Source of the DNA: Tipula vernalis
Taxonomy: Eukaryota; Arthropoda; Insecta; Diptera; Tipulidae
NCBI GenBank assembly: GCA_958295665.1
Contig: OY282560.1
Span: forward strand, 307,005,236 to 307,069,235
DNA: 64,000 nucleotides
Direction of reading: 5' to 3'
The notes beneath the pieces were generated by a model. The model did not search any database. It had not been told where the DNA came from and saw nothing but the letters and a program-made list of their open reading frames with translations. The first letter of the stretch is position 1. Every line of letters begins with the position of its first letter. The position numbers and the translations under genes are program-made. Positions 41,950 to 56,600 of this stretch are shown here, piece after piece.

Positions 41950-42599
41950 TATATATTTCAAGATATGTGATATGAAAATACCTGACATGAACATACCTGA
42001 CGTTTATTATTTTATTGTTAATTTATTTCACCTACTACACTCCATTATTATGTTTTTATATTTGTTTGTACTACAGGAAACACAACATAAAACTTAAAAA
42101 ACAAAACCACATAAACTTGAATTTAAATTAAATTTACGAAGAGGACGACAAAAAACACGTCTATCCTCTTCGAGCTTAAAGTTGAGTAGAGACCCCATTT
42201 TTGATTTTAATATGTCAAGAAATTCGTTTAGAATGTACTATTCATATTGTTGCACTGCATTTCTAATTCTTTATTACCGATTGCAATTTGTACGTTAATA
42301 AATGTAAATAAATAAATAAATCTTTTAATAGCGGCCAAATTGGATCCGCCATCTTGAATTATAAAATTTGGACCATAATTTCAGCGCTTAATATTAATTA
42401 TTGGACGGATTGCAAATTTTATCATTTTTAAAAAAACTGTCAATTTGCTAATAAAAAATTAACAAAAACTAAGCTACTTTTAGGCTTTTTGCCGATCAAA
42501 AAAGTTTCATCAAAATCCATTTAAAAGGTTCGCAGCCCGAGGTTTTACCATTTTTTTTTTTCATTGTAAAAACTCAACTATTAGTCGCTTTTCTGTTTA
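41950..42599. other. Unassigned AT-rich sequence
   Basis: Contains a degenerate duplication (ATACCTGACATGAACATACCTGAC near 41980) and a TAAATAAATAAATAAA run at 42305-42320. No gene recognised. Confidence 0.35.
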
Positions 42600-43090
42600 A
42601 TAGCTGCACAAATAAGTCGATCACGACAACAATTCTCACGTCGAAAGTAGTTCTCTTAACGAGATGACAGATCAGTTCAACATCCACATTTTATGGGTGC
42701 CAGGACATTTCATAAGTACAGGGAATATAAAAGCCGATGAACTGGCTCGACATGGTACAACGGACCACTTGAAAAGCAGAAAGGATATTGAAATGCCTCT
42801 TGCGGGGTATGCAAACTGCTGCTTCAGGATAAAGCTAGCAAGCTGACGAATGACAGATGGTCAAGTATCACCTCATGCGTAATAACTCGGCAGGTTTAGC
42901 CAAAGTTGGACTTGGCGAGATCCAAACAGCTGATCTCACTTCAGCGGAGTCAGATCAGTGTGGTTGTTGGTAATTTTGTCATTTTTGACTTGGTTTCTTC
43001 TCACATGACTAATTGACTACTGTCGTAGTTGCGAGGACGAAGCTACTCAGCTAACAGCTCAACAATTATCTTTTTATATTTTGTAATTAA
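42600..43090 (+). pseudogene. LINE RNase H and 3' end fragment (LOA/Jockey-like)
   Basis: 42664 onward reads FNIHILWVPGHFISTGNIKA, then DELARHGTT, the C-terminal block of an RNase H in LINEs of the LOA/Jockey type. After frame changes LTNDRWSSITSCVITRQV and LDLARSKQLISLQRSQISVV follow, matching the segment after RNase H in such elements. It ends near 43090 in AT-rich DNA. Different family from the intact LINE. Confidence 0.66.
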
Positions 43091-44225
43091 TTTTTATTTA
43101 TTTATTTATAATATACTATATTTGTTTTTGTCTTATTTTTTAATTTATTTAATTGTTTTATATATGTATATTTAAATTATATAAATTTATAATAACAAAT
43201 TTTAATTTTATTTTTTTTTAAATTTCCATGATTATAATTTTTCAATATAACGTAATATAATATGTGTGTATATTATTTAATAATATATTTATTTATAAAT
43301 TTTAAATTTAAAACAATTTATTTTTCGCATTTACCAAAGAAGGTAGGTACCTATATTTAATATAATTAAAAACTATATAAATGTATAAAATAATAAAAAG
43401 AAATTATTTTAATATTAAACCAAAAATTAATACACAATAATAATACATAATTAATTACATAATATTTATATCTTTGTATTTAAGTCAAATCAACTAATTA
43501 ATTAATTAAATGAAATAGTTAATAGATATTTAAAATAAAAATATTGAATTGGTAACAAAAACGATTTAAAACATCGTTTCAGTCATAAATCACAGATTGT
43601 TTATTTATTAATTTTTTTTGTTTTAATATTTCTTTTATTAATTTGTTTTTTATTTAGTAATTAAAATAGATTAATAAAAAAATAGTAAAGTAATTATATT
43701 AAAAGATGATGATACAAATAATTACAAATATTTGTAATAAATACTGTGTATTGTGCTTTGCAAAGTAGGTGGGTGTGGAATGTATTGTTTACCGGACGCT
43801 TCAGACTCTATCGAATACTAAAATATAAAAATCAAGCTAAAAACTACTTGTGATTACATTACTAAACGCTCAATATCACAATCATTAATCAAACATTTGA
43901 TGAGCTTATTGGAAGTGATTTACCATACTTCACGCGGCACAACACAATATGTCTCGTAAATTATTTATGAGTATTTAACTTAAATAAAAAAAGAATACAA
44001 AAAGAATTTTAATAAAATTTACAAAAAATATTTAGTAAAAAGCTAATTTACTTAAATATTTTATGTACCTATGTATATATTTACTATTAAGGCTGTTTGT
44101 TTCCCAAAATGGAATTTAGATAAATCTTCCAAATAGTAAAAAAAAAAACAAATTACAAACAAACCGCTCGACTACAAAAAAAAATTGGTGCCGCATCCCC
44201 GTTGAAGAGACACGACAATTTATAG
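43091..44225. other. AT-rich 3' flank of bazooka
   Basis: Extremely AT-rich. It is downstream of the bazooka stop codon and should contain the bazooka 3' UTR; poly(A)-signal-like hexamers are too frequent here to choose one. No ORF or repeat recognised. Confidence 0.4.
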
Positions 44226-44625
44226 TCAAACTTGTGAAGCTGGCTGTTGCTGCTGTGAATGATGATGTTGATCCCGTATTGTTACCTGCGTGACGAATGG
44301 TCCACGATGATTGTTGCGGCCCGACGATTGATTATTATTCCATTGGACCGTTGTTGATGCGGTTGGTGGTGCGGCGGCGATGATGCCGGTTGAATTTGGT
44401 ATGCTAATTTTACGATGATTTATATTATTATTATTTGTATTATGATTACTATTACTACTATTACTATTTATATTATTATTATTACTATTGGTGCTATTTT
44501 TTATTTGTTGAATTGTTTCATACTCGTAGTAACTGGAAATTGGACGTTGTTGCCCCGGCTGGTGATGTGACGAACCATTATCGTTACGTGACGATCTTTG
44601 GGAATGATAGTGTTGATGACGACGA
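44226..44625 (-). CDS. baz: bazooka last exon
   Basis: Acceptor TTATAG|T at 44625; the single T completes AGT with the previous exon's AG. Encodes RRHQHYHSQRSSRN, RPISSYYEYETIQQ and GPFVTQVTIRDQ, all conserved in fly Bazooka, then TGA at 44226-44228. An ATT/ACT-rich microsatellite-like stretch (44420-44500) encodes an Asn/Ser run. Confidence 0.92.
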
Positions 44626-47600
44626 CTATAAAAATTGACCAAACAGAAAAAAAAATGAATTAGTTGAGTTTTAATTCGTAAAAGAGGTTTGTTATGTTTT
44701 GATTCGCAAATGATAACCCAGATATAAAATTTCAAATTTGTTAAATTCTTAGTGATTCTGTAGAGGTAGACGATTTTTATAGTTTTATAAACACAACTAC
44801 ACCCAAACTAGGATTTTAGTCGTACAGTGAGATTTGAGAGTTTAGGTGTTCTTCTACGTACTAGATGCCGTAACCAAACAATTATAAAATTTACTGAACA
44901 TCAATTTGTTACGAAATTGAACTAAATTAAAAGAGTTATCGTTCAAAAATAAATATATAGTATTTTCGGAAACCTGCTAAGACATGAAGCAATACACAAT
45001 TTATCACTCACGTGTCTTAGGAGTTATGCATCTTAGCCAGTAAAATTTAATAAAGTTCAAACAGACAGTTTGTTAGAATTAAAAATTCTGGTTTTGTATT
45101 CTGAATCCAACAGCCTTTAATCGTCACCTGTTTCATAAAACTTAGACTGGAAACATCAATGTTATAACCGGATTCTAAAATTTGTTTGGCGATAGATAAT
45201 TTTTCCGTGTTATTGGATCTAATGCAGGATTCATGTTCTTTATACCTTTGAGAAATATCTCTCCTCGATTGTCCGATGTATATTTTGTCACCATCTTTGT
45301 AGTCAACCTTGCAGATTCCAGATTTTCAGAATTATCTACTTTGTCCTTTGTAGAGCCCAACATAAAGAGACCATCGGCGCTATTCTTGAACTATTACGAA
45401 CATTTTCATATGCGAGTTAGTGTTAAAGTATTACGTACGAAAACCCTAGTTGTTTAACGAAAGTTTTTGTAATAGTTCAAGAATAGCACTTCAGAAGTCA
45501 TTTTTCAAGCTTCTGGGAGCTTTCGTGAAAATGTTTTATCTTGTCCTCATTTTTAGATAATATTCGGGCAATGCAAAATGCAGGAAGAACCAGACAATAA
45601 TTTGAATACTTTCAGTAAAACAGATTGGGATAGTTTATTGTAGCACATGAAATATGTATGTTCGAAATATTTCAGGCAGTCGCATAAAACTATTAAACTT
45701 TGTTCTGAACTTTTAAAAAATTGCCAATAAGTTTTTTGCCCTTATGAACATAGGGCGAATGTAGAGAGAGCGAAAGAATTTCTAACGTAAACATTTTATT
45801 TCAAAAATCGACTCCAGCCCAAATGTACTAGCTCAAAAAATTCTGCAACACGTGATTTAATCTATTTTAGATTAGTAACTATTTATAGAATTGGAGCTCA
45901 CAAATGTGTTCATTTCATTTGGTCCCGCAGACAGAGAAAATTGCGTTGTGTTGGCTATTTATGAAAAACCAAAATAATACGAGTTGTGTTCCAAAGTTGT
46001 TTTATTTTAAAAACCTGTTCCCAGCCCAATAGGTTTTATATTAGGAACTATATAATTGCCCGGGACTAGGCAGTATTTCACAATATTACTTAAATTTTAA
46101 CCATGATTTAATTAAGAAATCCGACCCTAGGTGATTTGTCCGAAGGAGCTGGAGACGTAGTAAATTGCATGGATTGGTTGTTCAGTAATAAAAAAAAAAA
46201 TTGAAGAAATAATTTCTTGATTAATGGGACCGACCATAATATCTCTAGTGATGTTCCGCAATATGAATTTGTACCTTATTTTGTTAAAGAAAGGAAATCT
46301 TCAGAGCGTGAATAATTTGATTTTTTTATTAGGAACTACTTAATAGAATTTACTTAATAACTCAGATATAAAATTTCACTAAAATCCATTGACCAACGTG
46401 CTAGTTCCATTTGGTGCTAGAAATGTAGTAAATGCCTGGATTGGTTATTTGTGTAAAAAACAAATTTGTCTTTTGGAAATTAAATTTTTTGATTTATGGT
46501 TTGTATTTATGGACTAAAATTTCACTAGTAGTGGCCCGTAATATTTGTTGAATCCTGGCCATGCTATATTTAAGAAACTCCATCCCAGTCTCAAATGGAA
46601 CTTCTGCGGTTATGCACCAATTCCATTGATATTTGGTATCTGACATAACCAACATATTTGATGATCAATGAATTACTGCAGCACATCCAAATGATGAATC
46701 AAGGTAGCAGATTTAAAACTTATTTCACCACAGTTCTTTTTTGTAATCTGTGAATGGTCATGGCCACCAAACCAATTATATGTAGCATTTTTTTTTCTAA
46801 ATCAAAGGCATAACATATTTCGAAATTTAATAACTGTCCAGGTTTTTTAGGAAATGATTAATGTTAAACTCTTTCTAACTCTTCTTGAATGTTGTCGACA
46901 ATCCTTTCCAATAATTTATCTTAGACTTCACCACTGGTTCAGAGATATTGGACAAAGTCGTTGCAACAGCTAAAGCTTTTTTCTTAAGCATGACCGGGTT
47001 ATTCAGTCCACTATCATAGTCATGTAACCGTTTACGATTCTGATTTGTTTAATTTTATTCAGTTCAGCATCGTAATCTTCACGTTTTTGTGAAATGTGAA
47101 CAAAGTGATGAATCGTGCTATTGAAGGTAGCACGGTTCGTTGCATTAGATGATACGACTCATTTGTAATACACCTATTTGTTGCTCTTCATTTTCGGTAG
47201 TAAATTTCGTTAGTGATTAACTATTGAGGAACTTCCTCTGAACTGAAAATAACTTTGTTTCATACTCTCTTGGTTTCTCTATTAGTTTTCTAGCCACTCT
47301 GATAATATAACTTAAATTTCATCTATTTTTATTCTTGGACATAGGGCTGCGACATCAAAGGGCATTATAACTTTATGTAGTTTTATTTGTTTCTGTTACA
47401 GTTTATCGGTCAGCTCGTGTAAGATAAGTTTTAATAATTTTATCTCCAAGGAAAAGGATCCTAGTTTTGAAAACTGATCAACCAGCCATTTTAAGATCTT
47501 TCAAATGGTTTTTTGCTTTTTCACACAATTGGTCTCATTTGATTGCCGGGCTTAATTTCCATTGTAGCTCTGTACCAAATGTTTCCGCAAATCTGACCGC

Positions 47601-50600
47601 TCGTCAATCATCGATTGTACTCAATCGTATTAATTTGTTTTGTACAAAATTACTACTACGCTGCCCATGTCTGCTTTCAGAAGTGTAGTATCCGATGTAA
47701 TTGATAAATTTGGAGTATCAATTTGAATAGTGTAGAGTAGTGATGATATTTCTCCAGTTTCAACCAAATTAATTTACTTTTGTGAATTACTCCTCTACAT
47801 AAGATGGTTGTTTTGTATTTACTTGGATAAATTTGGTGAAAATCCATTTGTTTACATGTTTTGAAAAACCATATATCTGCTTTGTAGTAGAGAGTTTGGT
47901 CTTTGGTACAAATTTACTATTGTGCATCTAAAAACGGGTGAACCAATAAGAGTTTCAAGTTTCACCATGTGAATAGTAAATAAAAATCGATCCGGTTTTA
48001 TCGGATAATGTTCACCACGGCTTGGGCAGAACATATCAATCCATCCAATTTAGGATGACATCCTGGCATAATAGCTCCTCCGGACCATCCTGGCATAATA
48101 GATCCTTTTTATAGCCCGAAATGATGATATGTATGTGGGCGATATTTAGTTTCAACAAGACAGTACCACATGCCACACAGACAATGCAACAATGGCTTTG
48201 ATGCGCGAGAAGATACCAGGGCGTCAATTGGCCACCGAAATCGTGTGATTTGACACTCTTAGAGTTCTTTTTTTGGGGTTATCTCAAAAGTAAGGTCTAT
48301 GCCAATAAGCCAGCAACAATTCAAGAGCAAAAGGACGAAATAATACGGCATATTGGAGGAATAGAGCTGCAATTATGTCAGGATTTTGCCGAAGCTGTGG
48401 TGACCATTTGGCCGTATCTTTCAGACATATGGTAATTTTTATCGATCAAAAAGCATGATTCAATATAAAGAAATCAAAATCATTCCAACGCAATAATTCT
48501 TCATTTACTGTTCACATGGTGAAACACTTATCGGCCCACCCTTTAGTATGTACATCAAAATCGCAACTCTTAAGGCTTTATAAATTTAAATAATTTCATT
48601 AAGATTTTCAGAAACGTTCGGCCAAATTCAGTTTACTACAAAAAAAAAATTTAATTGATTTGTGAATGATAGTGGATATTCGTAAAAACGGTAGAGAAGC
48701 TTCACTAAGGTGGCGAATAGTGAAGGAGTCCAACAATTCTCATCAATCGCGCTTGCTTACCCTTCAGTCTAAAGAATGCCATGAATTTTTGCAAGTATTT
48801 TACCGTGTTTCCTTTTATTGTTTGACCGAATTCTGCAGTCAATGTCATTCTTCAGGGGAGCTATTTGTGAATTCATTTCGAATGTAGTCGAGTCTTCGAA
48901 GAATTGAATTCTTATTTTAATTGAATTGAAGCCGCCTTCTTTAGTCAAGGTGGCTTAGGAAGTTTTGACTCTGACTCGCTTGCCGAAACTTTCTAAAAAC
49001 TATGAAATAGTCATTGACCGCATCAGTACATTTCGGTGACATTTTGATTCGACAAAAATATCTTTTTATCGAGAAAAATTTTTAATTTCAGGAATTCAAA
49101 GATGAAGAACATAATTTATAATAAGTTTTTTACAAACTAGAGATGTATTTCAATTCGTCTTTCAAACGGAAAATAATCAAGCAGAATTTGTGTGAACGCC
49201 GAATTGGCCATATTGGATTCGATGTGGTGCTGAGACAGTGCATTCTTATGGAGAGTCTCGACTTTTTTAGTGAAAGTGTCTCTATACCCAAATTTGTGCC
49301 TCAAGTTTTTGAAATTTCAAGGATTCAAAAGTTTGGTTTGTCCAAAAGGACAATGGAGGTGAAAATTCAACATGCAACAACTGAGTAGAGAACTAGTAGA
49401 TATAGTTTTCTTATAATATTGGAAACCGAATCAATTGCAGGTAAAGGTAACAGTTAACAATGTTTCAAAAGCTAATCATTTTTATTCATTCAAAGATGAA
49501 TTGGAAAATAATAGTTGTAAGGAATATATTGCATCCTTAGCTGACGATGGATCTCAACAAACACCAGATGACATAGTTGAAGTTTGAGAGTTCCCATGGT
49601 GATAACTACTCTTATGTGACACCCCGTCAAGAGTCACAAAAGGCGCATGGACAATCGAGAAGGTCTTCTAGAGTGCCAAAGATAATCATCAGGCTTAATT
49701 TTGTAACGTCCTTTGTAATTCAGTTTCTACTCCGGCTGATGTTAATCAAAAATGATGACGGACCAAGGGGTAATCAAGGTTTAATGGTTTCGGAAAGAAG
49801 ATAGCGTTTCACCCGAGAATAAAGCATATTGTTACAAGTCAAGATTTTGTGTGAAAATGAGGCACTTGTTCACCACTTGTTCCAAGATTGGCAATTATGG
49901 CTATAAACAATTGGGAAAACTGAAAAATTGACCTACCCGTCCAGTTGTATGATCAAGTTCAAGGAGTGCGACCACTTCAAGTAAAATGAAAAACGGAAAC
50001 AGCGATTCGTCTAGTTTAGTTTTGTTTAGTTTCTACGTCTCACCATACATGATTAATCCTGCCTCTCACGAAGATAGATGGTTCAGTAATAATCTTCGAA
50101 TGGGGAACTTTTCTATAGGTTCCGTTACGACGTTGTTTTTCAAATATCGACCTGTCTTAAGCTTACTGGCAATTTTTGATGTCCAGTTCCATGGCGATTT
50201 TCCAGAAGTTCCTGACTTTGAAGAACTTCAGTCATTTATGGGTAAGGTAAATTATTTATTATCGTAAATTCAGAAAGAACTTTTCAGAAGTTTCTGCCCC
50301 ACTGAACGAATTGAGACAGAAAAAATCTATTGTTGCATGAAACTCGCCACAAAAAAGAATCTTTCGACACTTTGAAGAGAGAGAGGCTGAATTTCCAAGG
50401 CGACCATCCTGGCACCTGACATATCTTATCACGAAGTCGTTGCGGCAGTTTGCAATACTTCCCCAATATAGTCAAATTGAGAAGAATGCACCATCTATCA
50501 TGTTTCATTCTAATAACAAACCATAAACCATTCGTCATTTTCAAACCATCTGGTGAGATGGGTGGCCATTCTAGTTTGATTATACCAATATGAAGTCTTG

Positions 50601-53600
50601 AAGCAAGTCTAGCTTAGTAGACTAACCTTCACGCAAAGCAGATGTTCTCAGAAGGCTACGCTTGGGTCCAGATATCAATTTTTGACGTAGATGAAGCAAC
50701 AAAACCTTAACTTCAGTGTAAGCCTCAGTCGTGAAGTTAAGGTCTTCTTGCTTGTCTTACCGAAATAACACACACATTTGCAAATCATCAACGCAAATTG
50801 CGTAAAAGGTCAAAAAGAGGTACCTACATTGATAATCATCGCATCAAGCGAAAAAACATTGAAACGCAGACAAGACCTACGTCGGTATTAAAGCCGTTGA
50901 GTGTTTTTTCGCTTTCTACAACAAAACCACACAAAAACAAGAAATGTCAATACTGTAGTGCTGTCAAAAGCATCACATTTCAGATAATTTACCTAAAACG
51001 TCCAGCGGTATTTGATGTGCAACATCTAATTGAACAGGTGCTCAATCATTTCTAAGCAATGCTTAGAAATGAAGAAATTTTTCAAAACATTTCTAAGCAT
51101 TTTTCAAGAAATTATGGTTAGCAGGTCTTGAAGACGTGGGCCAGCATACATCAATGACATTTTAATTTCTGGAAAAACACGTCAAGAACACAATCAAAAC
51201 CATCAAATAAAGGACTATGGTTTTTCGCGCACAAGCAAGAACATTACCGGATTGGGTTGATTCATTGGAGCTATACATTTCTATCAAAAATTCATCATCA
51301 AAAGGCGTACACACACAGGACCATTTAATGAATTGCTTAAAACTAACAACAAATGGAACTGAATCGAAGGACACCGAAAAAAAATTCAAATCGGTTGGCG
51401 TGCGTCAATCTGAAATTATTAAACCCGCAATGACGCACTTCAAAGCTAATTTAAAAACAACTGTTACCACCGATGCATGTCATTATGGGTTAGATGCGTG
51501 CATCTTACATAGATCCAATGAAGGTAGCATCAAGGCAATATCTTACGCTTTACTCTTGCTTTGATATTTGCCGTCATTTCAGGCTTCACACTGGCCAAAA
51601 ACCGCAGTCACCGCAATATTTGGCAAGAACAAAAGCGTTCCAGTTTATTCATCGAACAGACTTCATCGCCGGGCACTTATATTGGTAGCATATGATTACG
51701 ACATCAAGTATGCTATCGCGACTGAGAAATTATTGGAAATAAGCATTGAACGCATTCGAATCATTTCATATGTTTCACTGTATTTAACTATTGTAGCTAA
51801 CTTCACTTGAGTCAATAATATCTTTTTCAAGTGATACAACCTAAAAGAAGCAAAATAAAAGGTTTTTTAAAATAAAAATTAATCTGAAATCATCCGTGTT
51901 TTATTTTCAAGTTTCCAGCTATGCTTAGTTAAATTCCATTAGGTTATGGGCCCAGTGGATGAAGAATACGGATATTTCGAAAAATTAAGGCAGATTAATT
52001 GGATAAAGTTAAATTGATTTTTCGGTGTTGTGAAATTCACATACGGGAAAGGATGGCGTCAGCTGAATCAAGATACAGCATTTCAAAGCTAAACGGAACA
52101 AATTATTTTGTATGGAAATACAAAATGGAAATGCTTCTTAAGGAAAAAGGTTTATGGGCAGTTATCAATAAGGTCCAACCATCACCAGTTACAGCAGCGT
52201 GAACAGCAAATGATGAAAAGGCACATTCAACAATTGCATTGAATGTAGAAGACGATCAAATTCATCACGTCATCGGTGCAGATTCAGCATGGAGAATTCT
52301 TAAGGAAACGTATGAATCAAACACATCAAGCAATCGTGTGCACATTTTGAAGTTAATCATGCAACAGCGGCTTGATGAAGGCGGAGATGCGGAAAACACG
52401 TGAATTCCATGAATGAGCTGTTTCGAAAATTATTGGCCCTTGGTGCAGATTTTGGTCCGAAATTTTTTATGAGTGCTACGTTACTGGCTTCTTTGCCACC
52501 AAGCTACGACGGTTTGGTAACGGCGCTCGAAGGTAAAGAAGAGAGTGAATTGACACTCACGTTGGTTAAATCAAAGGTTCTCGCGGAATTCAAAAGAAGA
52601 ATGGATCAAGGCGGAACAACGGATGACACTGCATTAAAAGTTGACACATCAAGAGCAACGAAAGGTCAAAAAGGTGAAAATAAAAAGTTTGAGTGCTATT
52701 TTTGCAAAAGAAGCGATCACATCAAAAAGGATTGTCGAAAATACAAAGCCTGGCTCAACAAAAAGGAAGGAAGTAATCAGAAGGCGAATCTAGCGAAAGA
52801 TGAAACAGAAAAATTGTTTGTGACACATCAAGTAGGTGATGGCTGGATTGTCGATTCAGGTGCCACATGTCACATTGCCAGTTCTAAGGATATTTTCGTC
52901 AATATCGACATGAATTGTAGTGATAAAGTAAGCGTTGCAAGTGGTCAATAATTAACAGCTGCGGGTAAAGGCACAATTAAAGTTGATTTTCTGAATGAGG
53001 AAAATCAAAGTGTTCCAGTAAGAATCACAGACGTGTTGCTAATGCCAGATATCAAGGGAAATTTACTTTCAGTCAAAAAGCTAACGGAAAAAGGTTTTTA
53101 AGTAAATTTCAAGGGCAACAAGTGTGAAATAAGGGAAAACAGTCGGCAAATTGCAGTTAGCGAAATCAGCGATAAACTTTACAGACTAAAGGAACCTCAC
53201 AAAGTTTACTCGGTCGAAAAGGAATCCAATGGCTGCATACATTATTGGCATAAGGTTCTAGGCCATAGAGACATCAAAGTTGTGGAATCATTGGCGAAAC
53301 GAAATTTGGTTAAAGGCATCAACTTTAGCGAGTGTACAGCGGATTGCGAAATCAACTCCAAGTGCAGAGTGTGTCTCGAAGGAAAAATTACTCGAATCAA
53401 GTTTCCGGTCAAGTCGAGTAATAAAGCAGTTGCAGTCATGGATCTGATTCATTCGGATGTTTGTGGTCCGATGCAAACGACCACACCATCAGATAATCGT
53501 TACATTGTGACATTCATAGATGATTAGTCAAAATTTACAGTCAGTTTACAGCAAATTCAAGGAATATATTCGATGGTAAAGGTTCAATTCGGAAAGAAAC

Positions 53601-56600
53601 CTAAATGCATCCGTACAGATCGAGGAGGAGAGTACATCAGTAATGAATTCGTGAATTATTTAAAGTCGAGCGGAATTCAAATCCAGAGAACTACAGCGTA
53701 CACACCTCAACAAAACGGAACAGCGGAACGCAAAAACAGAACGTTGTTAGAAATGGCTCACTGCATGCTAATTGACGCACGTCGAGAGAAAAAGTTTTGG
53801 GCGAAGCTGTAATGATGACTAACTATGTCCAGAATCGTTTGCCAACAAAGGGTACAGAAACAACGCCATATGAAGGCTGGTTCCAGAAAAGTCCGAATGT
53901 GCAATACTTCAGAAAATTCGGATCAGAATGTTATATGCATTTAACAAAACAAACAAGGCGCAAATTCGATTCAAAGGGTGTGAAAGCAGTGCTGGTCGGT
54001 TATGATTACGAATCAAAGGCACATCGTTGTTACAGTCCGGAAACCGATCGAGTCACAGTTAGTCGAGATGTTCAGTTCGTCAAAAGGGGCCATTTGTTAC
54101 CTATTAAGTCCTGCGAAGATTATCAACAGTGCAAAAGGAATTAGTCGATGAGGAAGTTCAGGAAGAGAATCCAATACAAGATCACGTTCAGAATGAAGAT
54201 GAAGAGCAAACTGTTAGACGATCACAACGTGCTAACAAAGGAATTCCACCAAAGAAACTTATTGAAAAAATGAACGTGATGAGTTCAGTCATTCAAGAAC
54301 CAAAGTGCTACGTAGAAGCTATCAAGGGTGATCAAAAGAGGCTGTGGATTCAAGCAATGACAGATGAGATGAAGTCATTGATGGAGAATCAAACATGGGG
54401 CACTAGTTGGCTGCAAGTGGATTTACAAGCTAAAGTGCAATTCAGATGGAAAAGTAGTCAGACACAAGGCAAGGCTTGTTGCTCAAGGTTTTTCGCAAAA
54501 ATACGGTACTGACTATGATCAGGTGTTTGCTCCAGTTGTTCGTCAAACTACGTTTCGAACATTGCTTACAGTGGCAGCAAACAAGGACATGAAGGTTTAT
54601 CATCTAGATGCGAAAACGGCTTTTCTCAACAATGAATCGTCTGAAACAATTTACATGAGACAACCTCCAGGATTCAAAGTTGAAGGCGGCGAAGATTTAG
54701 TGTGTCTACTAAAACGGAGTTTATATGGTCTAAAGCAATCAGCGCGCAATTGGAACAAAACAATTCATCAAATTCTCATCGATTTCGGTTTTGTTCAAAG
54801 CAAGAATGATCCATGCTTGTACACCTACAAACATGATGGAAAAATAAGCTACGTATTAATCTACGTTGACGACGTGGTCATTGCTGGTGAAAACAACGAG
54901 ATAATCTCCAAGTGCGAAACGTTTTTAAGTTCGAAATTCAAGATTGAGAACTTGGGAGAGATTAAGGATATCTTGAGTCTTCAAGTCAAGAAGGAAGCAG
55001 ATGGCTATTACACGTTGAATCAGACTGCTTACATTGGAAAATTACTAAAGGATTTCCAAATGTCTGATGCAAAGGAGTCTTCAGTTCCATTATTAGTTGG
55101 ATATGGTAAAGGAGGAGATACGGATTTGTTGTTAGGCAACGGCAAATATCAAAAGTTGCTCGGTTGCTTACTGTACATATCAATCAACACGAGACCTGAC
55201 ATATCGGCAGCAGTTTCAATTCTAGCACAAAAGATGTCCAGTCCAAACCAGGAGGATTGGAACGAATTGAAACGAGTATTAAAGTATCTCAAAGGTACTG
55301 CCGGTTTGCAATTGTCACTTGGCAAGAGTGATAGTACGGATCAGTTAATCGGATATGCAGATGCAAGTTGGGCCGATGATCGTGCAAGCAGAAAGTCACA
55401 ATCTGGTTACATATTCAAGTATTGTAACGGTATTCTCAGTTGGTGCAGTCGAAGACAGGATTGCATTGCGTTATCATCAACGGAAGCAGAATTTATTGCG
55501 TTGTCTGAAGCATGTCAAGAGGCGAATTGGATTCGTCGTTTACTCAATGATTTCGATCAACGCATTGAAAAACCGACAACAATTTTCGAAGACAATCAAA
55601 GTTGTTTGAAATTCATTAAGGAGGAGAAATTATCATGACGTACCAAACATATTGATGTTCAAGGGGTATTTGTCAAGCACATCAACAAATGTATTGTTAC
55701 ATGCCAATATTGCCCTACGGAAACTATGGTGGCAGATTTGTTGACAAAACCATTGGCAGGACCTCGTGTTAATCTTCTTCGGGATGCATATGGAGTTAAC
55801 TGATGATTCAAATGAGGAGGAGTATTGGAAATAAGCATTGAACTCAGCTAACTTCACTTGAGTCAATAATATCTTGTTCAAGTGACACAACCTAAAAGAC
55901 GCAAAATAAAAATTAATCTGGAATCATCCGTGTTTTATTTTCAAGTTTCCAGCTCTGCTTAGTTAAATTCCATTAGAAACAACAAACTCCAAATTCGGAA
56001 AAAATCGTTATTGCAACCTTATCAGTCGAGCACGAAACAAGAATTATCATTGAATGGCACCCTCAAACAACTACATACACAGGCATGTAATTTGGGAAAC
56101 ACAAAATGATATAATGCTAAAGAGTCCTTTCTATGGTACCACAAATGTTACACAAACGCATCTCCAACAAATTCAAAAGGACCGAAGTTATGTTTACTGG
56201 GTCAATGCTTACTCCAAGTGGCCTGAAATAGAAATAACTTCATCAATTTCAACGAACACCACCGGCCAAGTGAAACGTTTCGTCATTACATTTAAACGAG
56301 ATTTAAGGATGTTAAATAAAGATGATACGACGAAGCAAAACCTGCACATCTTTCTCAACAGTGGAAACAATTTCAGATGATATTCTCTTGGAAAGCGGCA
56401 GTTTAATACATTCACTTGTTAACCAGCAACGTTTACATTTCAACATAAATAGCGACGCAAATCAAGAAAAGGAAAATACCCGTTTCAGAAAGATTTTATC
56501 AGCATCGATCTTACAATATCATCGAGCGGACTACCTCTTGACGACACTAGAATGTTGCCGACTGAAGACAAAACTCTACAACAATAAGAGCGGCGTAATT

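Larger units (their letters stand above)
51733..55976 (+). mobile_element. Copia retrotransposon 2, complete structure, degenerate coding
   Basis: LTRs 51733-51942 and 55825-55976 start TTGGAAATAAGCATTGAAC and end TTCCATTAG. The primer-binding site GTTATGGGCCCAG follows the 5' LTR, and a purine-rich tract GAGGAGGAG precedes the 3' LTR. Possible 5-bp duplication GAAAT/GAAAC. It is inserted in the RNase H region of a Gypsy remnant inside the last bazooka intron. The coding region has several stops and frameshifts. Confidence 0.88.

Noticed and set aside
44435..44638. Tyr-rich + strand ORF
   Set aside because: Antisense to the Asn/Ser-coding low-complexity stretch of the bazooka last exon.
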